Origin: Thermogutta sp039793925
GTDB lineage: Bacteria > Planctomycetota > Planctomycetia > Pirellulales > Thermoguttaceae
Reading direction: 5' to 3'
Length of the DNA: 64,000 nt
Assembly (NCBI RefSeq): GCF_039793925.1
Contig: NZ_JBAMME010000379.1
Coordinates: 1-64,000, forward strand
Shown here: one piece after another, positions 42,910 through 52,073 of the stretch
How positions within the stretch are numbered: position 1 is the first letter of the stretch
Layout: every line of letters begins with the position of its first letter
Notes under the pieces: generated by a model
What the model was told of the DNA's origin: nothing
Seen by the model: the letters and a program-made list of their open reading frames with translations, nothing else
The model's database searches: none
Position numbers and translations under genes: made by a program

Positions 42910-44982
42910 ATGGACCCCCAACAGTTGGGACCTTATCGCATCATCAGGCGACTGGGGCGCGGGGGCATGGGTGCGGTTTATGAGGGGGTGCATATCGAAA
43001 CGGGCGAGCCAGCAGCGGTCAAGACCCTCTCTGAGGCTCTTCTCGAGGAACCCGACTTCCGCGCTCGATTCGAACTCGAAATCGAAACCCTGCGGAAACT
43101 CAATCACCCCAATATCGTGCGTTTGCTGGGATTTGGAGAGGAAAACGGGGTCCTTTTTTACGTGATGGAGCTGGTCCGGGGTCCCAGTCTGGATCAGGAA
43201 CTCAAAGCCGGTCGCAAGTTCACGTGGCGCGAAGTTACTCAAATTGGCATCCAGGTATGCCATGCACTGAAGCACGCCCACGATCGGGGCATCATTCATC
43301 GGGACCTTAAACCGGCCAATCTGCTTCGAGCCGAAGACGGAACAATAAAGCTTTCCGACTTCGGTATCGCACGACTTTTCGGGGCCCCCAGCCACACAGG
43401 CGCGGGTAGTGTGCTGGGAACGATCGAGTATATGGCGCCGGAGCAGGCGGAGGCCCAGCCGATTGGCCCCAAGGCGGATCTTTATAGTCTGGGGGCAGTC
43501 CTTTATGCGCTGCTGGTGGGCCGGCCGCCGTTCAAGGTCACGTCGTTTGCACAAATTCTCCATCTCCATCGGACATCCCGGCCGGACCCTGTTCGGTTGT
43601 ACGTTCCGGACTGCCCCGAGGAACTGGATCGCATCATCCAAGAGCTTTTGCAACGCGATCCCGACAAGCGGATCACGAATGCCTCGCTGGCAGCCAGGCG
43701 ACTTCAGGCAATGCTTCATGCCCTCGATCGCGAAAACGTGACGTCACCTGTTCCTTCCAATACCCTGGTGCTACCAACGTCCCAGCCGATGGATTTTGGA
43801 GTGGGCACGCCAGAAGAGAAGCCGGGTGTCCCCTCGATGACGCCCACGGTCACCCTTCCCAGCAAGAAGGCTTCCGATGAACCGATCGCCGAAGCAAGCG
43901 AGTTTTCGAGTGTTGATTCGGCGCAGCTTGCTCCCACCCGTGCGGCCGAGCCAGACGAACTTCTCCGTTTACTCCATCGAGAAGACCTGATCGGCACGCC
44001 GTCCCAGTGGCAACCGACCGTGGAGGCTACCGCGGTGCAGGAATCCCCGCGGGCCGGGGCCGTGGAAACTCCCGCAGAGCCTTCACCGGCCAGTTCGCCG
44101 AAAACAGGAACATCGGAAACCTCCGCTGCAACAGCAACTTCCGGGCGGTTTGTGCAGGTCAGACCGGAGGATCTCGATCGCATCGAACCACCTCCCAGCG
44201 CCCGACAACCGCTCTTCTCCCTCCAGACAGCCATACTGCTTGGGGCCCTCGTTTTGCTGGCTGGAACGATCTGGTACATGCTTCAGCCGCCATCGGCGGA
44301 CCAAATTTACCACCGGATTGTAAGCCGCGTGGGCGACGGGTCCGACCCGGACGCCCTTCTCACAGCAGCCCCGGATATTGAGGTCTTTCTGTCGCGTTAT
44401 TCAGACGATCCTCGGGCAGGAGAGATACGAGATTACCAGCAGGAGATCGACCTCCTTCGGATGGAAAGAAAATTTGAGCTCCAGGCGCGTCAGCGGGCGG
44501 CCGCACGGACGGCGATTCCTATTGAGCAAGATTATCTCGAAGCGCTCCGCTATCTGCAAATTGATCCCACCCTCGCGATGCAAAAACTGGAGGCAATTCT
44601 CGCCCTCTATGGTCACGAATCGTCTTCCGAGAATTCCAGTGAACCAAACGCCTCCGGCAAAGGGCCGCGCCGACCCGTGGGACACACCGAAGAGTGCCTG
44701 GAGCTGGTGCGGCGCCGCCTGGAACGCCTCAGACGTGAACTGGAGCCCGCCATCAGCAACCAGCGGGATTTGCTGGAATGGCGGTTGAATGAGGCTGATC
44801 GCATCGAAAAGACGCAGCCCGAACTCGCACGAAAGATCCGCGAGGCGGTAATCGAACTTTATGGACAGAAGGAGTGGGCCCAACCATTTGTGGAGCGGGC
44901 CCGCCGAGGACTCCAGTCCCACATGGCGGTCGGAAACGACAGTCCTGTTGGCTCCTCATCTGCCCCCGAGAATTCGCCCTGA
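42910..44982 (+). CDS. Membrane-anchored serine/threonine protein kinase
   Basis: 690 residues. The kinase domain spans about residues 6-265: LGPYRIIRRLGRGGMGAVYE (glycine loop), AAVKTLSEA (lysine), IIHRDLKPANLL (catalytic loop), LSDFGIARLFGA (DFG) and GTIEYMAPEQA (activation segment/APE). A Pro/Thr/Ser-rich linker leads to one membrane helix near residues 437-457 (LQTAILLGALVLLAGTIWYM). An extracytoplasmic helical region of ~230 residues with charged repeats follows. All catalytic residues are present, so it should be active. A GGAAAG site precedes the start. Planctomycetes carry many such kinases; the signal and targets are unknown. Confidence 0.93.
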   Translation: MDPQQLGPYRIIRRLGRGGMGAVYEGVHIETGEPAAVKTLSEALLEEPDFRARFELEIETLRKLNHPNIVRLLGFGEENGVLFYVMELVRGPSLDQELKAGRKFTWREVTQIGIQVCHALKHAHDRGIIHRDLKPANLLRAEDGTIKLSDFGIARLFGAPSHTGAGSVLGTIEYMAPEQAEAQPIGPKADLYSLGAVLYALLVGRPPFKVTSFAQILHLHRTSRPDPVRLYVPDCPEELDRIIQELLQRDPDKRITNASLAARRLQAMLHALDRENVTSPVPSNTLVLPTSQPMDFGVGTPEEKPGVPSMTPTVTLPSKKASDEPIAEASEFSSVDSAQLAPTRAAEPDELLRLLHREDLIGTPSQWQPTVEATAVQESPRAGAVETPAEPSPASSPKTGTSETSAATATSGRFVQVRPEDLDRIEPPPSARQPLFSLQTAILLGALVLLAGTIWYMLQPPSADQIYHRIVSRVGDGSDPDALLTAAPDIEVFLSRYSDDPRAGEIRDYQQEIDLLRMERKFELQARQRAAARTAIPIEQDYLEALRYLQIDPTLAMQKLEAILALYGHESSSENSSEPNASGKGPRRPVGHTEECLELVRRRLERLRRELEPAISNQRDLLEWRLNEADRIEKTQPELARKIREAVIELYGQKEWAQPFVERARRGLQSHMAVGNDSPVGSSSAPENSP

Positions 44983-45174
44983 AAGGGCTGGAGAAATTCC
45001 ATCCCCAAAGGTGTTTTCAGATTCGTCCTGTTGATGACATCGTCAAGACAGAACCGGTTTGGGTCGCATATCTGCTCCCGGAACGTTAGAGTCCCCGTTT
45101 TTGACAAGCGGCCTGCGGCGTCTTTTGTGAAGTGTCCTTTTCCGCCAGAATGATGCACGATCTACAGCCTGAAA

Positions 45175-46602
45175 CTACTTTGCATCACCCCGGCGGCCTG
45201 GTTGCAGGCACCACTCAATTCCCACGGCGGCCCACACTGCCAGGATGGGCGCAAGCGGCGCCCTCATTCGAATGTTACTCCAATACAAGGTGTGAACCAA
45301 GCTGAGCGTTACTGCGAGGCCCAATCCCCAAACGGTCAGGGACCAAGCTGAGGCGTTCTTTTCCCGGCGAGCCCTGTTGATTACAAGAAGCAGCCCGATC
45401 AAAGCAAACAGGTATTCTGTCAGGTAGAACACCCCCACTCCCCATCGGGCCAGCCGCACAGAAAGCGGCTCGTGAGGGTCAAGCTGGTGGGGGACGGGTC
45501 GCCATAACTGGAACAGCCGGTACGCACACGAGTAAAGAAACATGCCTGGCTGCTCGCGGATGGTTTTCCAGGCCCGGTCGTAAGCCAGGCGATCGGCCGT
45601 CAGTTCGTTCCAGCCGGCTTCCGTAGCCACCGTTTGCTGCCAGCGCCGGTTAAACTCAGCGGCATCCCAGACGAGTTGACCCTCGGGATTTTGTAAAAAC
45701 CGATAAAACTCTCCATTGTTGGCGAGATAGAAAGTGTAACCGCCATGGGTCGTGCCGATGATCACTTTTCCGAAGACGAAGAGATTCCGAAGACCCCACG
45801 GAAACATGGCCAAAACGAATCCCAAGCCCAGCCACAGGATCGGACGTAACTTTTGACAGAGCGTGGTCGCAGATAGGGCACGCCACGATCGTCGCTGGTC
45901 AACGACGGTGCCCCCGTGCGAGACACCTATGTCCAACGACGAGGACGCCATTTGGTCGGCAAAATTTTTATCGCCTTTCCTCGGCATCAAGAAAACGAGC
46001 GCGAGACATCCAGCGGCGAAAGGCCACAGAAGAAAGGTGGGCCTTGTCAATGCGCACGCGCCCAGGAGCAGTCCCAAAGCCAACCAGGCAGGTCCTGACG
46101 GGCGATTTGCGACTCTGCTTGCGAACCACACGACGAGCACTGCAAGAAAGGCGCTCTGCGTCTCCGTCATCACTAGTCGGCTGGAATGAAGGAGAAGGGG
46201 ATCCAAACCCGCCAGCAACACCGCCAGCACGGCCGCGCGGAGCCCGTTGACCCGGCCTGCGAGAATCCCCGCACACAGCGCGGTCGCCCAGCCCATCATG
46301 AGGTGCAAAGCCCCTACACCAACCCGCCAGAAACCATCGCAACACGCCTGAATCCCTGCCAGCAGCAAGGGGTAAAGTGGTGGACGATAGGCCGTGGCCC
46401 GGCCGTCAACACTGAAACTCCCCCGCGTGACCAACTCCCGGGCAACATGCTGATAGCTGTCGGGATCGGTCGTCAGAGCGCCCGGGACGACAAGCACCAC
46501 CAATCGACCAAGCAGCACGGCCAGGGCGCAGGCGGGGAGCAACTGTCCCGAAGCAAACGGACGCCGTGTGGTAGAGATTCCGTCCGGTCGAAAGCTGATC
46601 AT
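45175..46602 (-). CDS. Glycosyltransferase family 39-like membrane protein
   Basis: 475 residues with about ten membrane helices. The first extracytoplasmic loop holds GALTTDPDSYQHVARELVTR, with the DPDSY acidic motif and the nearby GRATAYRPPLYPLLLAG block characteristic of ArnT/PMT-type transferases using lipid-linked sugars. The C-terminal loop contains PVPHQLDPHEPLSVRLARWG. It probably transfers a sugar from undecaprenyl phosphate to an outside acceptor. It lies 76 bases downstream of the barrel protein gene on the same strand and may be cotranscribed. The acceptor is unknown. Confidence 0.8.
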   Translation of the reverse strand: MISFRPDGISTTRRPFASGQLLPACALAVLLGRLVVLVVPGALTTDPDSYQHVARELVTRGSFSVDGRATAYRPPLYPLLLAGIQACCDGFWRVGVGALHLMMGWATALCAGILAGRVNGLRAAVLAVLLAGLDPLLLHSSRLVMTETQSAFLAVLVVWFASRVANRPSGPAWLALGLLLGACALTRPTFLLWPFAAGCLALVFLMPRKGDKNFADQMASSSLDIGVSHGGTVVDQRRSWRALSATTLCQKLRPILWLGLGFVLAMFPWGLRNLFVFGKVIIGTTHGGYTFYLANNGEFYRFLQNPEGQLVWDAAEFNRRWQQTVATEAGWNELTADRLAYDRAWKTIREQPGMFLYSCAYRLFQLWRPVPHQLDPHEPLSVRLARWGVGVFYLTEYLFALIGLLLVINRARREKNASAWSLTVWGLGLAVTLSLVHTLYWSNIRMRAPLAPILAVWAAVGIEWCLQPGRRGDAK

Positions 46603-46678
46603 GAAAGATCAAGATAAAGAGACCCCCGGGGGACTGCCAGATCCCGTGCCTGCGATTCGGCCTGGAGTGGCCTCCTCA

Positions 46679-47926
46679 TCACCAGACGACATCGAACCCG
46701 AGGGAAACACCCTGGAAGAACACGGTCCCGTTGTCGTTGATCCGCCCCGGGCTGAGCAGGGTGAAATCCACCTGTTCCGGTGCCAGGGCCACTCCGTCCA
46801 ACCACATCATGTCGTAGGCCCCGAACACGCGGACACGATCCCAAAGGCGATAATTGGCAACAATGCTGACTTCACCCATAAAGGAGACGTCGTCATCTTT
46901 GGCATAACGAGTGATGTGATTTGGGGCGTGGGCCAGGGCAAAGTCGGTGAACTGTTCCGCCCAATTGAACATGGGCGCTGCTTTGACACGGGCTCCCCAT
47001 TCAAAGCGGTGCCGCCGGAACAGGAGTTCACCAGCGAGCTGGATTCCGAAGGTGTCGTTTTGAGTCCAGATGGTTTGCCGGGCGTAAAGCGGTTCGGTTC
47101 CCCCACCGGTTACCACTGTGCCGCGGCTGTCAAAGGTGAATCCCTCGTCGAAAGAAAGGCTGCGAAATCCAACGGCATAGTTGAAATACATGCCCGGCTG
47201 GCACTGCCGCTGCCACCGGCCATTGGGAAGCAGCGCGAGTCGGTCAGGACGTGGCCGCGGCTTGAACCACCAGTTCAGCTCGAAATTGTTGATTTCCGAC
47301 TCGTAACGAATCTGATGCGTGTCCGCGTAGTTGAAGTCAAGCAAGCCGTAGAAAGAGAACAGGTCGCCCGCGGTAAACTGGGTGCCACCAAATAAGTCGG
47401 AATTGTACGTAACACGCTGCCCACGCACCGCCTGCGTATCCTTCCACTCGTTGAGTCCCCAGTAGACGAACTCGATGAACTGGTCGCGGTTCTCGCGATC
47501 GTTGCCCAGATAATAAAGGACCCGGGTTTCATATCCGCCAGCCACATCAAAATTGGCGTCACTCGTGTTGAGCACTCCATTGCCGAACGCATCCACAGAA
47601 AGGAGCTTGGGTCTTGCGCGGCCGCGATTGAGAATTTTTGCACCGTTGTACCATGTCCACAGATGCGGGCAATCGTAACCGGCACCGCAGATTTCACAGC
47701 AGGGGGCAGTGCCCTGGGTGGGAACCGGCTCGTTCTGGGAAGCCGCCCTGTCCCACGTACCGAGAGGCCATTCCCGATCGGGGCTCTGCTTTGTTCCCTC
47801 TTCCGCGATCCAAGCTAGACTGTCGCCCGTTTGCGACTCGGCTGCCGGTCCGAGGCGTGCTCCCAAAACCAGGCACAGGGCCCACAACATCCCGCCCGTG
47901 ACTGCTCGCCAAAGGACTCGTCTCAC
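46679..47926 (-). CDS. BBP7-like outer-membrane beta-barrel protein
   Basis: 415 residues beginning with a signal peptide (RAVTGGMLWALCLVLGARLG). After a short Cys-containing stretch (CCEICGAGYDCPHLW), the rest is a series of alternating polar/apolar strands. It has many Tyr/Trp/Phe residues, short Gly/Asp/Asn turns and the terminal strand QGVSLGFDVVW ending in an aromatic residue, typical of barrels inserted in the outer membrane. The pattern matches the planctomycete BBP7 family. A GGAGGC site precedes the start. It has no known cargo. Confidence 0.78.
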   Translation of the reverse strand: MRRVLWRAVTGGMLWALCLVLGARLGPAAESQTGDSLAWIAEEGTKQSPDREWPLGTWDRAASQNEPVPTQGTAPCCEICGAGYDCPHLWTWYNGAKILNRGRARPKLLSVDAFGNGVLNTSDANFDVAGGYETRVLYYLGNDRENRDQFIEFVYWGLNEWKDTQAVRGQRVTYNSDLFGGTQFTAGDLFSFYGLLDFNYADTHQIRYESEINNFELNWWFKPRPRPDRLALLPNGRWQRQCQPGMYFNYAVGFRSLSFDEGFTFDSRGTVVTGGGTEPLYARQTIWTQNDTFGIQLAGELLFRRHRFEWGARVKAAPMFNWAEQFTDFALAHAPNHITRYAKDDDVSFMGEVSIVANYRLWDRVRVFGAYDMMWLDGVALAPEQVDFTLLSPGRINDNGTVFFQGVSLGFDVVW

Positions 47927-48439
47927 GCGTGCGCCTCCGTGTCAATCTTCTTGCCGCCGATAGACCAAGCCCGGCTGGCTGTTCAGAGCCGATACTGCAT
48001 TTTGCTCATCGGCCAAAGCATGCCAGAAGAACAGAAATAATCGCTAAAATCGACATCTTTGGTACGGCCGGCACTGCAGCTACACTCAGCACATCGCGCA
48101 TCATCTCCCCATCATGCATTCTTTTGCCGAACAACTTGGGGAGATTAAGATTGCCTAATTTGCGAGATTCACGATCCTCTCCCCGTATTGTGGATTTCCG
48201 GTAGCCGGCAGAGTGCGGCTTTTCTCTAGTGCTCTGTATATCTTTCCCAGCCTTCACAACCCATTCATTTGTCCACTCTATTTCACTTTTGCTGCCTTAT
48301 CTCCGATGTCAATCTCTAGCTGATGCATATTCTGCGAAGGTGCAGAGAAATAGAAATTATGAACAAGCTAGAGTGTATAACAGACATACACGACTCACAG
48401 TATATACACAGTGCACGAAGTATGCGTACTTCACAATAA
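47927..48439. promoter_or_regulatory. 513-base divergent intergenic region with inverted repeats
   Basis: This AT-rich region separates the barrel gene (minus) and the phosphatase-like gene (plus). GTGTATA (48373-48379) and TATACAC (48403-48409) form an inverted repeat, with an inner TACAC at 48387-48391. GAAGTA-TGCG-TACTTC lies at 48417-48432, next to the start codon. These may be regulator sites for the plus-strand gene. No convincing gene is seen. Confidence 0.35.
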
Positions 48440-50125
48440 ATGCATGTGATGGAGAAAGCACTGTCAAGGATGACCGCCATGGATTACACCCGCGAAAATT
48501 TGAGGACCGTGCAAGAGATGTCCCCGCGATCCTTGCGCATCGTTACCGAAGAGTTCACTCCCCCGCCTTCCGCAGACGTCAGCACCATTGCTGGATGGCG
48601 ACAATTCTGTCGCTCCTTTCTGGAAGCGACGGGTTGCCTTCTCCGGTTTATTCCTGGAGTTGAGCCAACTAGCCCCCAGGATGTTCCTGTGGTCGCGCCG
48701 CAAGCGGAGGGCGCCCAGCCCGAGCACAACTGTCGTCCGTTTGGTCACCTCCGAATTGATCCAACCGATCGTGCGAGGGAAAAGCTTTCTCCGGCGCATC
48801 CCGCCGTGGAAATTGCCCGCAGCGTGGCAGGCATGCTGGGAGAGATTCTCGCCATCCGCACCGCGTTGTGGGAACGCGAGGCTGAGCTGGCGGCGGGTAT
48901 TCCTCTGATCCCCCACCCAGAAGAAGCCCAGCACCTTGCCCGACGGCTGGAAGAGGTGCTTCGCGCAGCGGCCACGGCGGTCGGGGCGCAGGGGGCGGCG
49001 GTGTATCTTCTCGATGCGAGCACGAGTTATCTCAAAGTCCGCGCGGTGTGGGGATTGCCACTCACCCGGCTCCTCGCCCCGCCCCGAATGCTCAAAGAGT
49101 CACTCGCTGATCTGGAAGCTATGCTGGGCCATGCGGTGGCGCTGGAAACCGCTGCCCAGATCGCTCACTGGCGTCCCCCGGAACCGTGTGCCTCTGCGGT
49201 GTGCCTGCCGATTTCGACACCCACCATCATCCTGGGAACACTTTGGGTGTTTGCCCAGGAAGAACGCTCTTTTTCCGAAAGGGACATCGACCTTTTGGAG
49301 GTGACGGCCGGCCGAGTGGCAGCCGAACTCGAGCGGGAAGCCGCCCTCCAGACAGCTCTCCAGGCCGCTCACTTGCAACGGCAGCTGGAAACGGCGCAGC
49401 GACTTCTCCGCAGTCAGTTGCCCGTCATTTCCCCACTCGTCGATGGATGGGAGCTTGCGGGCTGGCTTGAAACCGACCGGCCAGGCGGTGCATTCTACGA
49501 CTGGTGCTGTGGCCGGGACGGCCGAATCCATTTTGCGATGGGTGAAATGCCCGACGATTCCCTCCGCAATACCCTTGTCATGACGTCTGTGCGGAGTGCC
49601 TGGCGAGCGCTGTGCCAGTATGCGAAGGATCCTGGAAAACTCGTCGAGCAACTCAACCTAACACTTTGGACAGGGTCAGCCGGTGACCAGGCCGCCGCCA
49701 TCTTCTGTGGCCTGATCGACCCTCGCGGCTCCAATCTCCGCATGGCCTCCGCCGGGGCCATTCATGGCGTCCTTATCACGCCCAAGCGTCATCGCGTTGT
49801 TCCCTCCAGCGGAGCGCTGCTTGGTATTGATCCAGAATCGGGATATACGCCCCATCGCTGGATGGTACCCGAAGGCTCCATACTCGTCGTGGCAACGACC
49901 GCAGCGCGGCAGGCGACAGACGCCCAGCACCGTCCCCTTTGGGAAACGCAACTCCTGCCGATGATCAGCAGCCATCTCCACCTGCCAGTTAAAACGCTCA
50001 TCGAAAATGCCCAAGGCATCCTCGAAGAGCGGACCTCCGTTGATCAGGGTACAGTGGGGATTCTCATGATCAAGCGGCGCAATTCCTCCCCCACACGTAA
50101 CTCGCGGAAGAAAGAGACATCGTAG
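48440..50125 (+). CDS. GAF-PP2C (SpoIIE-like) protein with degenerate phosphatase site
   Basis: The start is uncertain: ATG 48440 and ATG 48479 (behind AAGGA) are both possible; 561 residues from the first. Residues ~170-305 form a GAF-like sensor (VGAQGAAVYLLDASTSYLKV, VCLPISTPTIILGTLWVFA), followed by a coiled helix and a SpoIIE-type PP2C domain from ~340 to 550. The metal-binding aspartates usual in this domain are replaced: GGDFYD reads GGAFYDW, the GD of GDVSGHG reads GEMPDDS, and the TDG near the end reads TTAARQ. It is probably a catalytically inactive regulator. It lies 34 bases upstream of a GGDEF protein with an altered motif. Confidence 0.8.
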   Translation: MHVMEKALSRMTAMDYTRENLRTVQEMSPRSLRIVTEEFTPPPSADVSTIAGWRQFCRSFLEATGCLLRFIPGVEPTSPQDVPVVAPQAEGAQPEHNCRPFGHLRIDPTDRAREKLSPAHPAVEIARSVAGMLGEILAIRTALWEREAELAAGIPLIPHPEEAQHLARRLEEVLRAAATAVGAQGAAVYLLDASTSYLKVRAVWGLPLTRLLAPPRMLKESLADLEAMLGHAVALETAAQIAHWRPPEPCASAVCLPISTPTIILGTLWVFAQEERSFSERDIDLLEVTAGRVAAELEREAALQTALQAAHLQRQLETAQRLLRSQLPVISPLVDGWELAGWLETDRPGGAFYDWCCGRDGRIHFAMGEMPDDSLRNTLVMTSVRSAWRALCQYAKDPGKLVEQLNLTLWTGSAGDQAAAIFCGLIDPRGSNLRMASAGAIHGVLITPKRHRVVPSSGALLGIDPESGYTPHRWMVPEGSILVVATTAARQATDAQHRPLWETQLLPMISSHLHLPVKTLIENAQGILEERTSVDQGTVGILMIKRRNSSPTRNSRKKETS

Positions 50126-50159
50126 ATTCCCGGCCTTCTGAAAACCGGGCTGCAGCAAA

Positions 50160-51773
50160 ATGATGAGCTTGTGGCTAAGCTTCGTTCTTATCGCGGTACT
50201 GAACCTCGCCCTGGGAGTGGCCACCGCTATCTATTTCCGCCGTTACATTGACATTCTGCGGACCACCCCAGAAAACTCCGGCGACGGTAATATCATAACC
50301 AGAATCCAAACGAGTGATGGTGAATCACCCCCCGAGTCAGCCGCGTCCAACCAAGTCTCGTTGCTCTCCAAGAATGGGTCGTCGCCAAATTATGATAGGG
50401 AAGAGTCACCCGGCGCGACGGACGATATTTCGGATCCAGAAAATGGCGACGGTCGCACCGATCAGATTTTCGATGGTCCCGAGGTGTCAGAAACTCTTCC
50501 CACAGGGGAATCACAACAAAACGGAGAGATCTTCGCAGCAGGAGTCAGCTCTCAAGGTGCGACGAGCGTCGCACCCCACACTCATGATGCGCCAACGGAC
50601 GAAGAGAGTTCCCGACCCACCGGCACAACGGAGGCACAGGAATCAACACTTTCACCCGCGTCTTTCGGATTGGGCAGCTTAGATGATTCGGCGAGCGAGG
50701 TCGATGCTCTTTCAACCGACGAACCCTCTTCCTCTCCAGTGCTTCAACTTCTCCGGCAGACGGACAGCGTGATCGATCAGCTCCGTCATCTGCATGACCA
50801 GCTCTTCGGTCAATCGCCCGTTGATCGGGAAGCCCTGGCGTCGCTGCTGAGCGGGGTCGAACCGATCATCGAAGAGCTGATTGGAGAGTACCATCAAGTC
50901 CTCCCTGATATCGTGAATGCGGACTCCAATCCGCCTCCCGATGAAATACTTTCTCACCTGCATGAACAGGTGCTCGCATTGCAACAGGCGGAAGTCCGGC
51001 TCACAAGCATCGATCTGCGGGGTGACTTCCACGCCACTTTGAAAGAGGTCCAGGGAGAATGCAGCCGTGTGCTGGGATCCGTTCATGGATTGCGCGATGC
51101 GCTGGAAGCCGTTTATGCCCACGAGACAGCCACCAGCGATGCCCCACCCGCGCTAACGTCTCCCGTTTGCTTCGACCCGCTCACCGGTCTTTTCAATCGG
51201 GTTGGCCTGGAAAGGTTCTTGCAAACGCACACGCTGACCAGGCTGGCCAGAGATCGGTTGACGGCCGTGCTGTTTGATCTCGACCAGTTCGCAAGGGTCA
51301 ATCAACGGTTCGGTCATCGCCTGGGTGACCAGACCCTGGCCGCTATTGCAAAGGTTTTCCAACAGGCTTCCCTGCGGCAGGCCACGTGGGTGCGTTATGG
51401 CGGTGATCAATTCCTCCTTCTGCTGCGTGAGACAGATGCTCGGCAAGGTGTCCAACACGCAGAGCAACTGCGGCAACACTTTGAAGTAGCCCAATTTGCG
51501 ATCGCCAATGACACGGTCCATCTCACACTGTCTGCCGCGGTGACCGAGTTACGCAACGACGACACCTCCACGACCATATTTCTGCGATTGCTGGAGACGC
51601 TCAAAAAGGCCAAACGCGCCGGAGGCAACCGAACGTTCGTCCACAACGGCCAGGCACCCAGCCCAGTGGTTCCGCCCAATCTCCAGGTAGAGGAGAAAAC
51701 TTACCAGGTGTTTGCCCCCACGTCCACGGCAGAACAGGCAGCCGCCGTGGAAGAGGCGTTCCGTCGCGGGTGA
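50160..51773 (+). CDS. Membrane-anchored GGDEF-domain protein with GGDQF motif
   Basis: 537 residues. An N-terminal membrane helix (SLWLSFVLIAVLNLALGVAT) is followed by ~150 acidic, Ser/Thr-rich residues, a helical region (~residues 200-320) and a C-terminal GGDEF domain from ~340 to 500. The domain has FDPLTGLFNRVGLERFLQ, the metal-site aspartate in LTAVLFDLDQFARVN and the signature RYGGDQFLLLL. The canonical motif is GG(D/E)EF; here glutamate is replaced by glutamine, so diguanylate cyclase activity is doubtful and a binding or structural role is possible. No inhibitory RxxD site is evident. It is probably cotranscribed with the phosphatase-like gene. Confidence 0.85.
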   Translation: MMSLWLSFVLIAVLNLALGVATAIYFRRYIDILRTTPENSGDGNIITRIQTSDGESPPESAASNQVSLLSKNGSSPNYDREESPGATDDISDPENGDGRTDQIFDGPEVSETLPTGESQQNGEIFAAGVSSQGATSVAPHTHDAPTDEESSRPTGTTEAQESTLSPASFGLGSLDDSASEVDALSTDEPSSSPVLQLLRQTDSVIDQLRHLHDQLFGQSPVDREALASLLSGVEPIIEELIGEYHQVLPDIVNADSNPPPDEILSHLHEQVLALQQAEVRLTSIDLRGDFHATLKEVQGECSRVLGSVHGLRDALEAVYAHETATSDAPPALTSPVCFDPLTGLFNRVGLERFLQTHTLTRLARDRLTAVLFDLDQFARVNQRFGHRLGDQTLAAIAKVFQQASLRQATWVRYGGDQFLLLLRETDARQGVQHAEQLRQHFEVAQFAIANDTVHLTLSAAVTELRNDDTSTTIFLRLLETLKKAKRAGGNRTFVHNGQAPSPVVPPNLQVEEKTYQVFAPTSTAEQAAAVEEAFRRG

Positions 51774-52073
51774 GGTTGCCCCCGCTGCTCGAGGTACCGG
51801 ACGGACAGGCAGTCGAATCCTGGCCCGGGATGAGCGGTTACGCGATCCGGGTGTGGCGGAGTGCTTCGCGCGGTTTTCCTGCTCACTCGAAATGGTACAC
51901 TAACGGTTAGGCCGGGAATGACTGCCACGCAACCGCCTGGGTGTACGGTGTCGAGTTGCCCTCGGGTGGTGGGTTGATCAGCCTAACCCAACGCGTCGGT
52001 CAGCTCCGGCTCCTTTGTACGAGCAATTTCCATCCGACGACAGTTTTCTTCACATTAGGTGAGCTTTGCATCC
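51774..52073. other. Intergenic region, 300 bases
   Basis: Non-coding stretch between the GGDEF gene and the site-2 protease gene; no clear promoter, terminator or repeat seen. Confidence 0.4.
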
